Assembly (NCBI RefSeq): GCF_020166395.1
Contig: NZ_JAIQXU010000004.1
Coordinates: 124,001-188,000, forward strand
Direction of reading: 5' to 3'
Source: Deinococcus betulae
GTDB taxonomy: Bacteria > Deinococcota > Deinococci > Deinococcales > Deinococcaceae
Length of the DNA stretch: 64,000 nucleotides
The notes beneath the pieces were generated by a model, which saw only the letters and a list, made by a program, of their open reading frames with translations, did not search any database and had not been told where the DNA came from. How positions within the stretch are numbered: position 1 is the first letter of the stretch; each line of letters starts with the position of its first letter. Positions 53,872 through 64,000 of this stretch are shown here, in pieces. Position numbers and translations under genes: made by a program.

Positions 53872-55824
53872 TTACCACGTCTGCCCCTCCACCCGCCCGA
53901 GACTGACGGCGCTGCTGTCTGCCCGGAGACTCAGGGTTTTGGGGCCGCTCGTGACGGCCTGGAAATACACGGTGATCGTTTGCCCGGCGCTAATGGCCTG
54001 CTGCACGCTCTCGCCGTTAAAGGCCACCGTGACCAGTTGGCTGTTCTGAGAGCTGGTTGAGGTCACCAGGAACTTGTATTTCGCGTTCTGGGTGGCGTTC
54101 ACCTCAAAGTTGCGGGTGGTGCCGCTGGCTATGCTGCCCGCTGAGGTCGTTACGGTGCCGGGAATGTTGACCGTGCTGCTGCCTGCGCTGGTGGTCACAC
54201 TCAGCGGCGCGGTCAGGCCCGACCCGTTGCCCGCCGCATCCACTGCCCGCACCTGAAAACTGTAGGCCGTGCTGGCGGCCAGGCCCGTCACCGTGAAACT
54301 GGTGCCTGTGGGGGTGCCTACCAAGGTGCCACCGCGCAGGACCTCATAGCGGGCCACACCCACGTTGTCGGTAGAAGCGCCCCAGGTCAGGCTGACCGAC
54401 GAACTGGTCTTGGCCGGGCTATTGAGGGTGCCGGGAGTAGTGGGCGCCGCCGTGTCTCCCCCACCACCGCCGCCACACCGGGTGCCGAAGCCCGTGTTGG
54501 CCAGACCTGTGCAGAACGCCGTGCGGGTCTGGGTGTACTTATCCAGCTGGGCGTTGTTGTACCAGTCCTCGTCGTAGCGGAACCCGCCCTGGCTGTTGTC
54601 GGTGTCGGTCACGCTGTAGGTCTGGCCATAATACCCGTCCCAGCCGTAGCGCAGGTCCGTGTTCATGTACACGACGGCCTTCACCACACCCGACAGGTCT
54701 ACGTTGCCTGCCACCCCCAGGTATTCGGGCAGTGGCCCGTTGTACGACACCAGCCGGAACAGGCGGTTGACCCAGAGACTCATGTCGCTTTCCGACTCGG
54801 CGCCGCTGGCCTGCTGCCCGGCTGCAAAGTTCATGGGGGCTGTTTCGCTCAGAATCATGGGTTTGCCGTTGTCCCTGGCAAACTTCATCATGGCCAGCAC
54901 GTTGGCGTCGAGGTCAAAGTTGGCCTTCACGGCGCTGCCGTTGCTGGCCCGCACGTAGTTGATGCACTGCTTGGCGGCCGTATCGTAACTGCGGCCCACC
55001 TCGCCGTTGTAGATGGTGTTGTTCACGATACTGGTGCCGTTGTTGGTCACGTAGCGGTTGTAGATGGGCAGGCAGAGTTCGTGGTTAAACACGCTTAGGC
55101 CAATCCAGTCCACCCAGGCAGCGCCGGGATACATCTCGCGGAACACGCCGCGCACCGGATGGTAGATAAAGCCCACGTTGTCCCCTGTGACCTTGCCTGC
55201 CACGTAGCTGGCGATGCTGTTAAAGGCGCCCTTGTAAGCCAGGCATTTCAGGGCCGAACCGGTCGCCTGATAGTCCTCGCAGTGGTAAAAGGGGCTGACC
55301 TCGTAGTCCAGGCGCAGCAGAAATTTGGTGCCGGGCCGCGAATTGATATAGGCAATCAAGGGGTCAAATTTGGCCAGCAGCCCCGCGTCGCGGTTGGCCA
55401 GGCTCTGCGTGACTCCGCGTGAGATGCTGGCCTTTAAGTTCTCGTCGCCGCCGTTGTAGCCAGGTGGGTTGTCCTTCCAGCTTACGCCCACCTGCACGTA
55501 TTTGCCGCCTCTGGTGGCCAGGAAATCGGCAAATTCGCGGTGGAGGTTCACCAGCGAGCCGCCAAGGTTGCCCTTGTTAAAGTCCGCCGAGCGCAGTTCG
55601 TAGTACACGCTGCCGCCCGCCGCTTCCTGCCCCACCTTCTGCCAGTCGGTGTAGGTGTTCTTGCTGGATTGCCCAATAAGCAGCAGGCGGCCAGACGCCG
55701 GCGCGCCCACACCCTGCCCCCGGAGCGCGGCCTGGGGTGAGGTGGACGGGGTCGGGGCCGGACCCGAGCAGGCCGCCAGCACCCCCAGCAGCCCAGCGGC
55801 CAGCCATAGTTGAAGTCGCTTCAT
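53872..55824 (-). CDS. Secreted GH26-like glycosidase lipoprotein with Fn3 module (1)
   Basis: A 650-residue lipoprotein (lipobox LAAC, Cys about 19). Residues about 45-425 form a (beta/alpha)8 domain like glycoside hydrolase family 26, whose members cut mannans or related beta-glycans. LLRLDYEVSPFYHCED is the expected acid/base Glu region and KPMILSETAPMNF the nucleophile Glu region. A Gly6 linker leads to an Fn3 domain (about 445-540) and a C-terminal beta-sandwich of about 100 residues, probably carbohydrate-binding. AAGGGGA precedes the ATG. The Fn3 and C-terminal modules are nearly identical to those of the next gene although the catalytic domains differ greatly. The exact substrate is unknown. 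Confidence 0.75.
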   Translation of the reverse strand: MKRLQLWLAAGLLGVLAACSGPAPTPSTSPQAALRGQGVGAPASGRLLLIGQSSKNTYTDWQKVGQEAAGGSVYYELRSADFNKGNLGGSLVNLHREFADFLATRGGKYVQVGVSWKDNPPGYNGGDENLKASISRGVTQSLANRDAGLLAKFDPLIAYINSRPGTKFLLRLDYEVSPFYHCEDYQATGSALKCLAYKGAFNSIASYVAGKVTGDNVGFIYHPVRGVFREMYPGAAWVDWIGLSVFNHELCLPIYNRYVTNNGTSIVNNTIYNGEVGRSYDTAAKQCINYVRASNGSAVKANFDLDANVLAMMKFARDNGKPMILSETAPMNFAAGQQASGAESESDMSLWVNRLFRLVSYNGPLPEYLGVAGNVDLSGVVKAVVYMNTDLRYGWDGYYGQTYSVTDTDNSQGGFRYDEDWYNNAQLDKYTQTRTAFCTGLANTGFGTRCGGGGGGDTAAPTTPGTLNSPAKTSSSVSLTWGASTDNVGVARYEVLRGGTLVGTPTGTSFTVTGLAASTAYSFQVRAVDAAGNGSGLTAPLSVTTSAGSSTVNIPGTVTTSAGSIASGTTRNFEVNATQNAKYKFLVTSTSSQNSQLVTVAFNGESVQQAISAGQTITVYFQAVTSGPKTLSLRADSSAVSLGRVEGQTW

Positions 55825-55896
55825 CGGTTCCCCTTGCGGCCACGCGAGTCAGGGCCTGCCCCGCCGCTGAGCAGGCCCGGTGAATGCGGAGGTTTT

Positions 55897-56031
55897 ATAC
55901 GGACTCCGATTGAATCGCTTGCAAAAGCGATTGAATCCGAGCGGAGCGAGGGGGAGAAAAACGGGTTCCGGGCGTGGAGCTGGCATATCGGCTCTTTTCC
56001 GATTTGTCGGCGGAACAGACGGAATCCGTAT
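55897..56031. repeat. Small inverted-repeat element (MITE/SNR-like)
   Basis: About 135 bases bounded by ATACGGACTCCG and CGGAATCCGTAT, a 12-bp terminal inverted repeat with one mismatch. Inside is a second dyad, GAATCGCTTGCAAAAGCGATT-like (55914-55935). It resembles the small non-coding repeats I remember from Deinococcus genomes. It sits in the 217-base gap between the two glycosidase genes. No second copy was noticed in the window. Confidence 0.5.
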
Positions 56032-56041
56032 TAGGCCGCCT

Positions 56042-57931
56042 TTACCACGTCTGGGCGTCCACGCGACCGATGCTGACGGCGCCGCTGTCGGCCCGGATGC
56101 TGAGCGTCTTGTTGCCGCTGGTCACACCCTGGAAGTACACCGTGTTGGTGCGCCCGGCGTCGATGGCCTGCTGCACGGTCTCGCCGTTAAAGGACACCGT
56201 TATGAGCTGGCTGTTCTGAGAGCTGTTAGAGGTCACCAGGAACTTGTACTTGGCGTTCTGGGTGGCGTTCACGGCGAAACTGCAGGTGGTGCCGCTGGCA
56301 ATGCTGCCTGCCGAAGTGGTTACGGTGCCGGGAATGGCCACCGAGCCGCTGGCCGCGCTGGTCGTCACGCTGATGGGCGCGTTGAAGGCCGAGGCGTTGC
56401 CAGCGGCGTCCACTGCGCGCACCTTGAAGCTGTACGCGGTGCTGGCGCTCAGGCCCGTGGCTGTAAAGCTGGTGCCCGTGCTGGTGCCAGCCAGGGCATT
56501 GTTGACGTGAATTTCGTAGCGGGCCACGCCGACGTTGTCGGTGGAGGCGCCCCAGGTCAGGTTGACCGACGAACTGGTCTTGGCTGGGCTGCTGAGGGTG
56601 CCGGGGGTCGTGGGCGCCGCCGTGTCTCCCCCACCACCTCCGCCGCCCCCGGTGCCGCTGCCCACCACAAACTGGTACTGACCGTTGTTGATGCGGCTCA
56701 GCCAGTTGTTGCGCACAGTGGTGTTGACCCCCAGACGGCTGTTGCCCCACTCGCCCTCGGCGCAGCCGCCCTGAATGGCCCCTGACGGACTAAGGCTGCA
56801 CTGCCAGTGGCTATACGCTTCCCAGTCGTCGTTGATGTAGGCCACCGCGCGGATATCGTTGCTGTTGGCCTCAATGAAGTTGAAGAAGGGAGCGTACCAC
56901 TCGTTCCACACGGTCTGCCCGGTCAGCCCAGTGCGGGTGGGGCGGCCCACCTGCTCAAATTTCACCTGACCATCGGCGGCCAGGGTGTAACCGCGCGGAG
57001 TGGATTCGGCAATCATGATGGGCTTGCCCTTGCCCTTGAGATAATTCACGACGTTCTGCACAGCGGTCAGGCCGTTGCTGCACGTCTGGTTCTGATCAAA
57101 GACAGAGATGCCCGTCCAGTCCACGTTGTTGCTGCCGGGCCACCACTGGTCGTAGTAGGCAGCCAGGTTGCCCCCCACTGGTCCCTGCCCGTTGCTGTTG
57201 CTGCCCGTGGGGCTGATGGGCTGACTGCCAGCCAGCACGCCGCCGTCGCACCACGCGGCCAGCTGCCACACCAGGGCGATGTTGCTGGCGCCCTGCCGCC
57301 CAATCTCGGCCTTGAACCAGCTCCAGACGGTCTTGTAGGCGTCGGGCCAGTAGCCGTTCCAGGGACCTTCCGCCTCGTAGCCTAAGCGTACGAAGACCGG
57401 GCGGCCGCTGTTCTTCAGGTCAGTGATGATGCTGCGCATGTTTTGCAGCAGCTGCGTGCCCACGGGGGCGCCGTCAATGCTGTTCTGAATGTTGCCCTGC
57501 CACGGCTTGCTGGGGTCAATGGCCTTGGCAATGTCCGTGTCGTAGGCCTGCCCCATCCAGATGCCGACGGCCAGCGCCTGCTGGGCATTCGTGTTGTTTT
57601 TGGCGACGGTTAGGTCCTGGTTGCCGTACCCGGAGGCGTACCACGCAGGCGTGCTGCCCCCCGTGAAGCCAGAAGTTTGGAGGGCCGGATTGACATACAG
57701 GGTCACCCCTGCGTATTTGCCGGGATAGGTCTGGCTGTAATTGGTGATGCCGTCGGTGGTCTGGCCAGACACCACCATGATGCCGTTGCCAGTAAATTTG
57801 CCAGTGACAGCCTGCGCCTGAAGTGCGGCGGGGGCGGACGGTTCGGGCACCTGGCCCTGAGGCGCCTGCGAGCAGGCCGAGAGGAGCAGGGTGGCGCTCA
57901 GCAGACGTAAAGCAGTAGGCAGACGGGACAT
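56042..57931 (-). CDS. Secreted GH26-like glycosidase lipoprotein with Fn3 module (2)
   Basis: A 629-residue lipoprotein. ATG 57931 is chosen because AGGAGG is 5 bases upstream and the signal peptide then ends LLLSAC. The catalytic domain (about 40-425) is GH26-like, with FVRLGYEAEGPWNGYWPD (acid/base Glu) and KPIMIAESTPRGY (nucleophile Glu). Also WVW-type aromatic residues line the cleft (WNEWYAPFFNF). A Gly8 linker, an Fn3 domain and a C-terminal beta-sandwich follow, the last two shared almost word for word with the downstream paralogue. It is the first gene of the pair and probably acts on an extracellular beta-glycan. The AT-rich upstream region has TTAGTAA-type dyads. Confidence 0.78.
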   Translation of the reverse strand: MSRLPTALRLLSATLLLSACSQAPQGQVPEPSAPAALQAQAVTGKFTGNGIMVVSGQTTDGITNYSQTYPGKYAGVTLYVNPALQTSGFTGGSTPAWYASGYGNQDLTVAKNNTNAQQALAVGIWMGQAYDTDIAKAIDPSKPWQGNIQNSIDGAPVGTQLLQNMRSIITDLKNSGRPVFVRLGYEAEGPWNGYWPDAYKTVWSWFKAEIGRQGASNIALVWQLAAWCDGGVLAGSQPISPTGSNSNGQGPVGGNLAAYYDQWWPGSNNVDWTGISVFDQNQTCSNGLTAVQNVVNYLKGKGKPIMIAESTPRGYTLAADGQVKFEQVGRPTRTGLTGQTVWNEWYAPFFNFIEANSNDIRAVAYINDDWEAYSHWQCSLSPSGAIQGGCAEGEWGNSRLGVNTTVRNNWLSRINNGQYQFVVGSGTGGGGGGGGDTAAPTTPGTLSSPAKTSSSVNLTWGASTDNVGVARYEIHVNNALAGTSTGTSFTATGLSASTAYSFKVRAVDAAGNASAFNAPISVTTSAASGSVAIPGTVTTSAGSIASGTTCSFAVNATQNAKYKFLVTSNSSQNSQLITVSFNGETVQQAIDAGRTNTVYFQGVTSGNKTLSIRADSGAVSIGRVDAQTW

Positions 57932-58456
57932 AACCCTCCTGTGCAGCAGACAGAGGCTCAGGGCCGCTGGCGACACACAGGAGCGCCGCCTCTGACCCAT
58001 CCAGGGACCGGAGGCACAGGCCAGCCCATGCCCAGTTAGTAATTGTTTCTAACGTTGGTCATCATGCTCAATCTTTTCTTCCCTGTCAAGCCTTGAGGCC
58101 ACAGGAAAGGGCTTGTGAAATGAGTTTGTTGCAGAGGAATGAGCGCGGTATCAGAGAGATCTTCTATTTTTAGTTAGTTACTCTGAATTACTAATAGGCT
58201 TTCTTCTTTTCAGCCAAGATGCATCGGCTCAATCAGCGGAGCAGGCTGCCTTGCTTCTACCTATGACACTGAAACGCCACAAGATGCCTCTGCAAATCGA
58301 ACTTGCCGGCGAGGCACATTCTTTAACCCGTGCCAGACTGGCTTCTCCTCTCTCCCAGGCTCTTGTTAAGTCAGCTCGCGTTCAAGCGCACACCGCCTGC
58401 TCTGATTGGCAGGCGGTGTGGTTATGTCTTCTTGACAGCGCTGAACCTCACACCCC
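57932..58456. other. AT-rich regulatory region with dyads
   Basis: About 525 bases, clearly richer in A and T than the neighbours. Two related dyads are visible: GTTAG-N9-CTAAC at 58035-58053 and TTAGTTA-N7-TTACTAA at 58074-58094, both containing TTAGTAA-type arms. They may be operators for the divergently placed glycosidase promoter. No gene is supported; a 69-codon frame from 58251 looks non-coding. Confidence 0.45.
58389..58420. terminator. Strong hairpin after the ABC permease gene
   Basis: CACACCGCCTGC and GCAGGCGGTGTG form a perfect 12-bp stem with an 8-base loop, 37 bases after the permease stop on the minus strand. Flanking T runs are weak on both sides, so it may act as a transcript end or as a stabilising 3' structure. 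Confidence 0.6.
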
Positions 58457-59656
58457 TTAAAGGAGTTTTAGTGGGGATAACCGTGTGGCCAGCACTGCTG
58501 GGGGCAGTGCGGCGGCAAGGCCAAAAGGAAGCAGCAGCAAGACCCGCAACACCAGGGGCCAGGTCAGCTGTGGCGGCGCCAGCGTGAAGCCCAGGTGGGT
58601 GCCCAGCACCTGCCCGCCCGTCAGGCTGAGGATGAGGGCCAGCCCGATGCCTAATCCCACCCCCAGCAGGACCGTTAACCCAGTTTCAAACAGCACCAGC
58701 AGGAAGACCACGCGCCGCCCCGTGCCCAGCACCCGCAGCAGCGCCACCGTGCGCTGACGTTCCACGCCAGATGTGTACACGCTGAGCCAGACGGTCAGGG
58801 CCGCAATGCCCAGCACCAGCAGGGCCAGCGCCGCGTAGGCTGCCTGGCCCTGAACCAGCACGTCGCGCGCCTGAGCAAACACCTGCCCCGGGAAAACCGC
58901 CATCGCGTCCTGCCCGGCATTGATACGCTGCGCCGTCACGTAGATGCCGGACAGCTGCTCTGCGGCGTACAGCACGGCGGTGACCTCTCGTTCGCTGGAG
59001 GCTGCTCCGTGGACTTCCCAGACCGTCTCTATGGGGGTCAGCACCGCTCGGTCCACGGGCCCACCTGTGGGGGCCAGGATGCCCGTGACTGTATACGGTT
59101 CGTCATGGGCCTCGTCATGCGCTTCTGCCTCCTCGGGCCCGGTCAGACCGTGTGTGCCGGTGAACGTGTCACCGACGCGCAGACCCGCCTCGCGGGCGGC
59201 GCGGGCGCCCAGCACGGCGTCATGCTCTTTCGCAAACAGGGTGCCCTGAGTGAGCCTGAAATAGGGTGGGTCGGCCGGCCGTTTGCGCTGGTCAAAAAAG
59301 GCGGCCGAGGTGCCCACGATGGGAAAGCCCTGGTAGGTGTCCCCCAGGGCAATCGGCACTGCGCGCCTGGTGCCGGGGGCGTCGCGCAGGGCCGTGTAGA
59401 CCCGCTCTGGCATGTTGCCGGTCGGGGCCTCCAGGTAAAAGAGGCTGCTCATGACCGCCTGGGTGCTGCTGCCGGGCGCCGCCACGAGGAGGTCGAAGAC
59501 CTGGGCCGCGTCCTGCGCCCCGCGTTCGACCTGGCGCGTGACTAAGGGCACCACCAGCGCGGTGGCGGTGGCCAGCGCCACGGCCAGAACGGTGATGACC
59601 AGCGCCCCCCAGCGGGCGCGCACACTGCGCAGCACCGTCCACAGGGCCAGGTTCAT
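58457..59656 (-). CDS. FtsX/MacB-type ABC permease with His/acidic loop
   Basis: A 399-residue inner-membrane permease of the MacB/FtsX (type VII) class: one helix at the N-terminus (LVITVLAVALATATALVV), a large extracytoplasmic domain (about 45-270), then three helices in the C-terminal third. The external domain contains a short metal-binding-like stretch, EEAEAHDEAHDEPY (about residue 175). VERQRTVALLRVLGTGRRVVF is the usual cytoplasmic coupling sequence. It overlaps the ATPase gene by four bases. Such transporters work as mechanical devices on periplasmic proteins rather than classic importers. The His/Asp loop suggests a link to zinc or a similar metal. Confidence 0.85.
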   Translation of the reverse strand: MNLALWTVLRSVRARWGALVITVLAVALATATALVVPLVTRQVERGAQDAAQVFDLLVAAPGSSTQAVMSSLFYLEAPTGNMPERVYTALRDAPGTRRAVPIALGDTYQGFPIVGTSAAFFDQRKRPADPPYFRLTQGTLFAKEHDAVLGARAAREAGLRVGDTFTGTHGLTGPEEAEAHDEAHDEPYTVTGILAPTGGPVDRAVLTPIETVWEVHGAASSEREVTAVLYAAEQLSGIYVTAQRINAGQDAMAVFPGQVFAQARDVLVQGQAAYAALALLVLGIAALTVWLSVYTSGVERQRTVALLRVLGTGRRVVFLLVLFETGLTVLLGVGLGIGLALILSLTGGQVLGTHLGFTLAPPQLTWPLVLRVLLLLPFGLAAALPPAVLATRLSPLKLL

Positions 59657-60345
59657 GTGCCGTCCACCTGGGTCAGGTCAAGGTGCCCCGGCAGCAGCGC
59701 CGCCACCTGGGGGTCGTGGGTGACTAGAATTAAAGTGGCGCCCAGCTCGGCCGCTGTGCCCAGCAGCAATGAGGCGGCGCTGGAGGCCCGGTCCCGGTCA
59801 AGGTGGGCGGTGGGTTCATCGGCCAGCAGCAGGCCCGGCCGGTGCGCCACGGCGCGCGCCAGGGCCACCCGCTGCCGCTCGCCTGTCGACAGCTGATGGG
59901 GGCGGTGGTGTCGTCTGTGGCCCAGCCCCAGTTGGCTGAGCGCCTGTTCGGCCAGCGCCCCTGGCCGCTTCAGGCCGGTAACTCGCACCCCAAGTTCCAC
60001 ATTCTCCTGGGCGGTCAGGCCGGGCATGAGGTGAAAATCCTGAAAGACGTAGCCCACGGCGCGCCGCCGAAACTGGTCGCGGCGCGGCGCAGACGCGCGC
60101 GTCAGGTCAAAGTTGCCGTGCTGGACCTGCCCCGACAGGGGCGTCAGCAGGCCGGCCAGTACATGCAGCAGGGTGGTTTTGCCTGTCCCACTGGGGCCAG
60201 TGACGGCCAACTGGGCGCCAGCCGGCAGGTGCAGGTCGGGGTAACGCAGCGTCACCTCACGGCCGTGCTGAACGCAGAGACCACTGACTGTCAGGGCCTG
60301 GGGCTGGTCTATCACAGCGCCGTCATCCGCTGGTGGTGACGCCAT
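59653..60345 (-). CDS. ABC transporter ATPase (MacB/LolD type)
   Basis: A 230-residue ATPase partner of the FtsX-type permease. Walker A is GPSGTGKTTLL, Q-loop FVFQDFHLMPGLTAQENVELG, signature [15 protein letters not shown], Walker B LLLADEPTAHLD, switch LILVTHDP. ATG 60345 overlaps the upstream DUF3299 gene by 23 bases; GTG 60315 is an alternative start just after that gene. Neither has a good ribosome binding site, fitting coupled translation. Confidence 0.88.
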   Translation of the reverse strand: MASPPADDGAVIDQPQALTVSGLCVQHGREVTLRYPDLHLPAGAQLAVTGPSGTGKTTLLHVLAGLLTPLSGQVQHGNFDLTRASAPRRDQFRRRAVGYVFQDFHLMPGLTAQENVELGVRVTGLKRPGALAEQALSQLGLGHRRHHRPHQLSTGERQRVALARAVAHRPGLLLADEPTAHLDRDRASSAASLLLGTAAELGATLILVTHDPQVAALLPGHLDLTQVDGT

Positions 60346-60775
60346 CGGCGTACAGGCGCACGAGGCTGACGAAACCGGTGTCCTCGTCTTTCTTGACCCC
60401 GATGTCCAGCCGGCCCGTGATCTGGAGTCCCCTGGTCGTCGGCTCCAGTTCTCGCCCTCTGGGCATGATGACCAGCACGATATCGGCGGGCCAGTCGGCG
60501 GCGGTGGTGCAAAACGGGCAGGTGCTCATGGGCTGTTTGGTCAGCACGAAAAAATCGAGCCTGGGCTTGAGGGGCGGCGCCATATAGCCGCTCATCTGCA
60601 CCTTCTGGCCCTGGAGGCCCTTGAGTTTGTCGCTGTATTCCGCGCCGCGTACGGTCACGCGGCCATACAGTTCACTGAATTTCAGCAGCGGGACACCCGA
60701 GCGCGCCCCAGCGCCGGGGGCCCACAGCAGCACAGGCACGGCCCCCAGCAGGCGGACAAAAGTACGGCGGTTCAA
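60323..60775 (-). CDS. DUF3299 exported protein
   Basis: A 150-residue protein with a Tat-type signal (NRRTFVRLLGAVPVLLWAPGAGA). The mature domain fits DUF3299: LKGLQGQKVQMSGYMAPPLKPRLDFFVLTKQP, then CPFC (a likely metal or redox site) and a C-terminal strand region ITGRLDIGVKKDEDTGF. From memory, DUF3299 genes accompany FtsX-type ABC transporters, for example in a Pseudomonas aeruginosa zinc-starvation locus. Here it is the first gene of a three-gene operon with the ATPase and permease. Probably handles a metal or metal-bound protein outside the cytoplasm (inference). Confidence 0.75.
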   Translation of the reverse strand: MNRRTFVRLLGAVPVLLWAPGAGARSGVPLLKFSELYGRVTVRGAEYSDKLKGLQGQKVQMSGYMAPPLKPRLDFFVLTKQPMSTCPFCTTAADWPADIVLVIMPRGRELEPTTRGLQITGRLDIGVKKDEDTGFVSLVRLYADGVTTSG

Positions 60776-60806
60776 AAGGTCACCTCGAAGCAGAAAGAAC
60801 GGACGT

Positions 60807-60840
60807 TGCCCCTCAATTCAGCACGGCTGAATCAGGGGCA
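60807..60840 (-). terminator. Hairpin between alkaline phosphatase and DUF3299 genes
   Basis: TGCCCCT-ca-ATTCAGC and GCTGAAT-c-AGGGGCA form a near-perfect stem of 14 pairs with a 3-base loop and one bulge, about 50 bases after the phosphatase stop. On the minus strand a weak T-rich stretch follows (GTTCTTTCTG). It may end the phosphatase transcript or only reduce read-through. Confidence 0.55.
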
Positions 60841-60888
60841 CGTCAGATGCGTGTCGGGCGCGGCCAAGTGTAGGCTGCGCCACCTGGG

Positions 60889-62628
<1,740 letters not shown>

Positions 62629-62793
62629 GACCTGTATTCGGACTCATCATTGTCATCCAGGTATCAGTCCAGATGACCTGAGCTCGAGGTCGGCTGATTC
62701 CTTTTCTCCCACCGTGAACGGTTTGCGTGTCACCGCGAGAGGCCAGCTGCTTCCTGGTCCTACGTCGACTCGGCCTTTTATGCTGTGCGTGGC

Positions 62794-64000
62794 ATGTCCG
62801 CTTCTCCCCTGTCCCATCTGCTCAGCGAGACGTATCACGCCGCACTGGCCGCCACGGCGCCGGACTTGCTGTTAGGCCCATACCTCTCTGGCCGGACACC
62901 TGACTTCATCCTCGCGGTGGGCAAGGCGGCGGCGCCGATGATGCGGGCTGCGCAGGAGGCTTTTCCCGCCGTTCCGGGGCTGCTCGTGCTGCCAGATGGC
63001 GCGCCTTTGCCGGCGTTTCTGCCGCAGGTCGAGGTGCGCCGGGCCGCGCATCCCCTCCCAGACGCACGCAGTGTCGCGGCGGCGCGGCTGGCCCAGGTCC
63101 GGCTGGGGGCGCTGACTGCTGACCAGGAAGTGCTGGCCCTCTTCTCTGGGGGTGCCAGCGCCCTGCTGTGTGCGCCGCGAGGGGTGACCCTGGCCCAGAA
63201 GGCCGCAGTCTGCACCGAGTTGATGCGGGCCGGCGCCGATATTCAGGCCCTGAACACGGTGCGGCGGCACCTATCCGACGTGAAGGGCGGCCGATTGGCA
63301 GCTGGCACCCGCGCCCGCGTGCGCGCTCTGCTGCTCAGTGATGTCGTAGGTGATGATCCCGCGACCATTGCCAGCGGGCCGGCGGTCCCTGACCCCACGA
63401 CATATGCGGACGCTCTGGCCGTGCTGGACCGGTTTGCAGTGCCTGCCCCGGAGGTCAGACCCTATCTGCGGGCGGGCGCGCAGGGTCTGCATGAAGAGAC
63501 GCCAAGTGTTTTGCTCAATGCCCACAGCACGGTGATTGGTGGGAACGGGACCCTCCTGCGGGCCGCGCAGGCTGCTCTGGAGTCGAAAGGGATACGGGCC
63601 GTCATCCTGGGTGAGACCTTCACGGGTGAAGCGCGTGACCTGGCGGTCTGGCACGCTGCCGAAGTGCGCCGCGCCCAGGCCGAAGGAGTACCAGTGGCCC
63701 TCATTTCTGGTGGCGAGGCCACCGTGACCGTCCGGGGTGCTGGACGCGGTGGCCGCAACACCGAATTTGCGTTGGCGCTGGCTCTGGCGCTGGGCGACGA
63801 TCATGGTGTATATGGCCTCTCAGCGGGCTCGGACGGGGTGGACGGCACCAGCGGTGGGGCGGGTGCCCTGCTGACCCCGGACACCCTACGCCGTGCCGCC
63901 ACGCTGGGCCTGGACGCGCCGGGTGCCTTGGCAGCCAACGACTCGGGCAGTTTCTTTGCTGCGCTGGGCGACCTGCTGGTCCCCGGCCCGACTGGACAGA
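62794..64000 (+). CDS. Glycerate 2-kinase (GckA/MOFRL family), cut by window end
   Basis: At least 402 residues, open to the window edge. It is a class II glycerate kinase that phosphorylates D-glycerate, usually to 2-phosphoglycerate. Motifs: FILAVGKAAAPMMRAA near the N-terminus, LALFSGGASALLCAPRGVTL, NTVRRHLSDVKGGRLAAG, LLLSDVVGDDPATIASGPAVPDPTTYADAL, and in the MOFRL domain ALISGGEATVTVRGAGRGGRNTEFALALAL, SAGSDGVDGTSGGAGALL, and the final GDLLVPGPTG. About 15 residues are probably missing. ATG 62794 has TATGCT 9 bases upstream. Divergent from the alkaline phosphatase gene. Confidence 0.88.
   Translation, partial: MSASPLSHLLSETYHAALAATAPDLLLGPYLSGRTPDFILAVGKAAAPMMRAAQEAFPAVPGLLVLPDGAPLPAFLPQVEVRRAAHPLPDARSVAAARLAQVRLGALTADQEVLALFSGGASALLCAPRGVTLAQKAAVCTELMRAGADIQALNTVRRHLSDVKGGRLAAGTRARVRALLLSDVVGDDPATIASGPAVPDPTTYADALAVLDRFAVPAPEVRPYLRAGAQGLHEETPSVLLNAHSTVIGGNGTLLRAAQAALESKGIRAVILGETFTGEARDLAVWHAAEVRRAQAEGVPVALISGGEATVTVRGAGRGGRNTEFALALALALGDDHGVYGLSAGSDGVDGTSGGAGALLTPDTLRRAATLGLDAPGALAANDSGSFFAALGDLLVPGPTGQ

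Overview
The window looks like part of a secondary chromosome or megaplasmid of a Deinococcus species. It is GC-rich and dense with short-spaced genes. Several genes have no ribosome binding site but carry a TANNNT box 5-8 bases before the start codon, the leaderless promoter pattern typical of Deinococcus. It also carries a complete replication and partition locus: a RepA-type initiator, 11 iterons, an AT-rich unwinding stretch, a 20-bp perfect palindrome, parA and parB. The genus is an inference from these features and general protein character; no rRNA or other marker gene is present.

Layout. 1-6550: poorly coding DNA with decayed genes (AraC-type regulator, IS6-family transposase), a lipoprotein, a DinB-like protein and two paralogous GAF proteins, only one with a GGDEF domain. 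6555-13298: a membrane HAMP sensor translationally coupled to a FadR-type regulator, divergent from a five-gene branched-chain-amino-acid-type ABC importer. 13574-24087: sulfur region: PLP aminotransferase, HemD-like protein (apparent frameshift at its start), DszC/SfnB-like monooxygenase, methanethiol oxidase plus membrane protein, sulfate ABC importer, and an Rrf2 regulator. A TTGAC-N7-GTCAA palindrome lies before three of these transcription units, suggesting one sulfur regulon. 24632-31058: an operon of two related lipoproteins (one with a beta-helix), three tandem tail-collar proteins and a Tat-exported binding protein; its function is unknown. 31120-35756: replication origin and partition genes.

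35781-41196: HD-GYP protein, SorC-type regulator, glpK and glpD. 41209-48201: M3 peptidase broken by an in-frame TGA, GNAT protein, DUF2252 protein, MerR regulator with quinone oxidoreductase, and divergent acyl-CoA dehydrogenase. 48626-50728: two exported cell-wall enzymes with peptidoglycan-binding domains. 50906-53534: an XPB-like helicase with a Bax1/DUF790 nuclease, a pair known from archaeal DNA repair. 53653-57931: a predicted 32-residue membrane peptide and two secreted GH26-like glycosidases separated by a small inverted-repeat element. 58457-62628: FtsX-type ABC transporter, DUF3299 protein and alkaline phosphatase, possibly metal linked. From 62794: a glycerate kinase cut by the window edge.

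Functionally the segment is a typical accessory replicon: nutrient scavenging (amino acids, sulfur, glycerol, polysaccharide, phosphate), signalling, cell-wall turnover and a DNA repair module around a plasmid-type origin.
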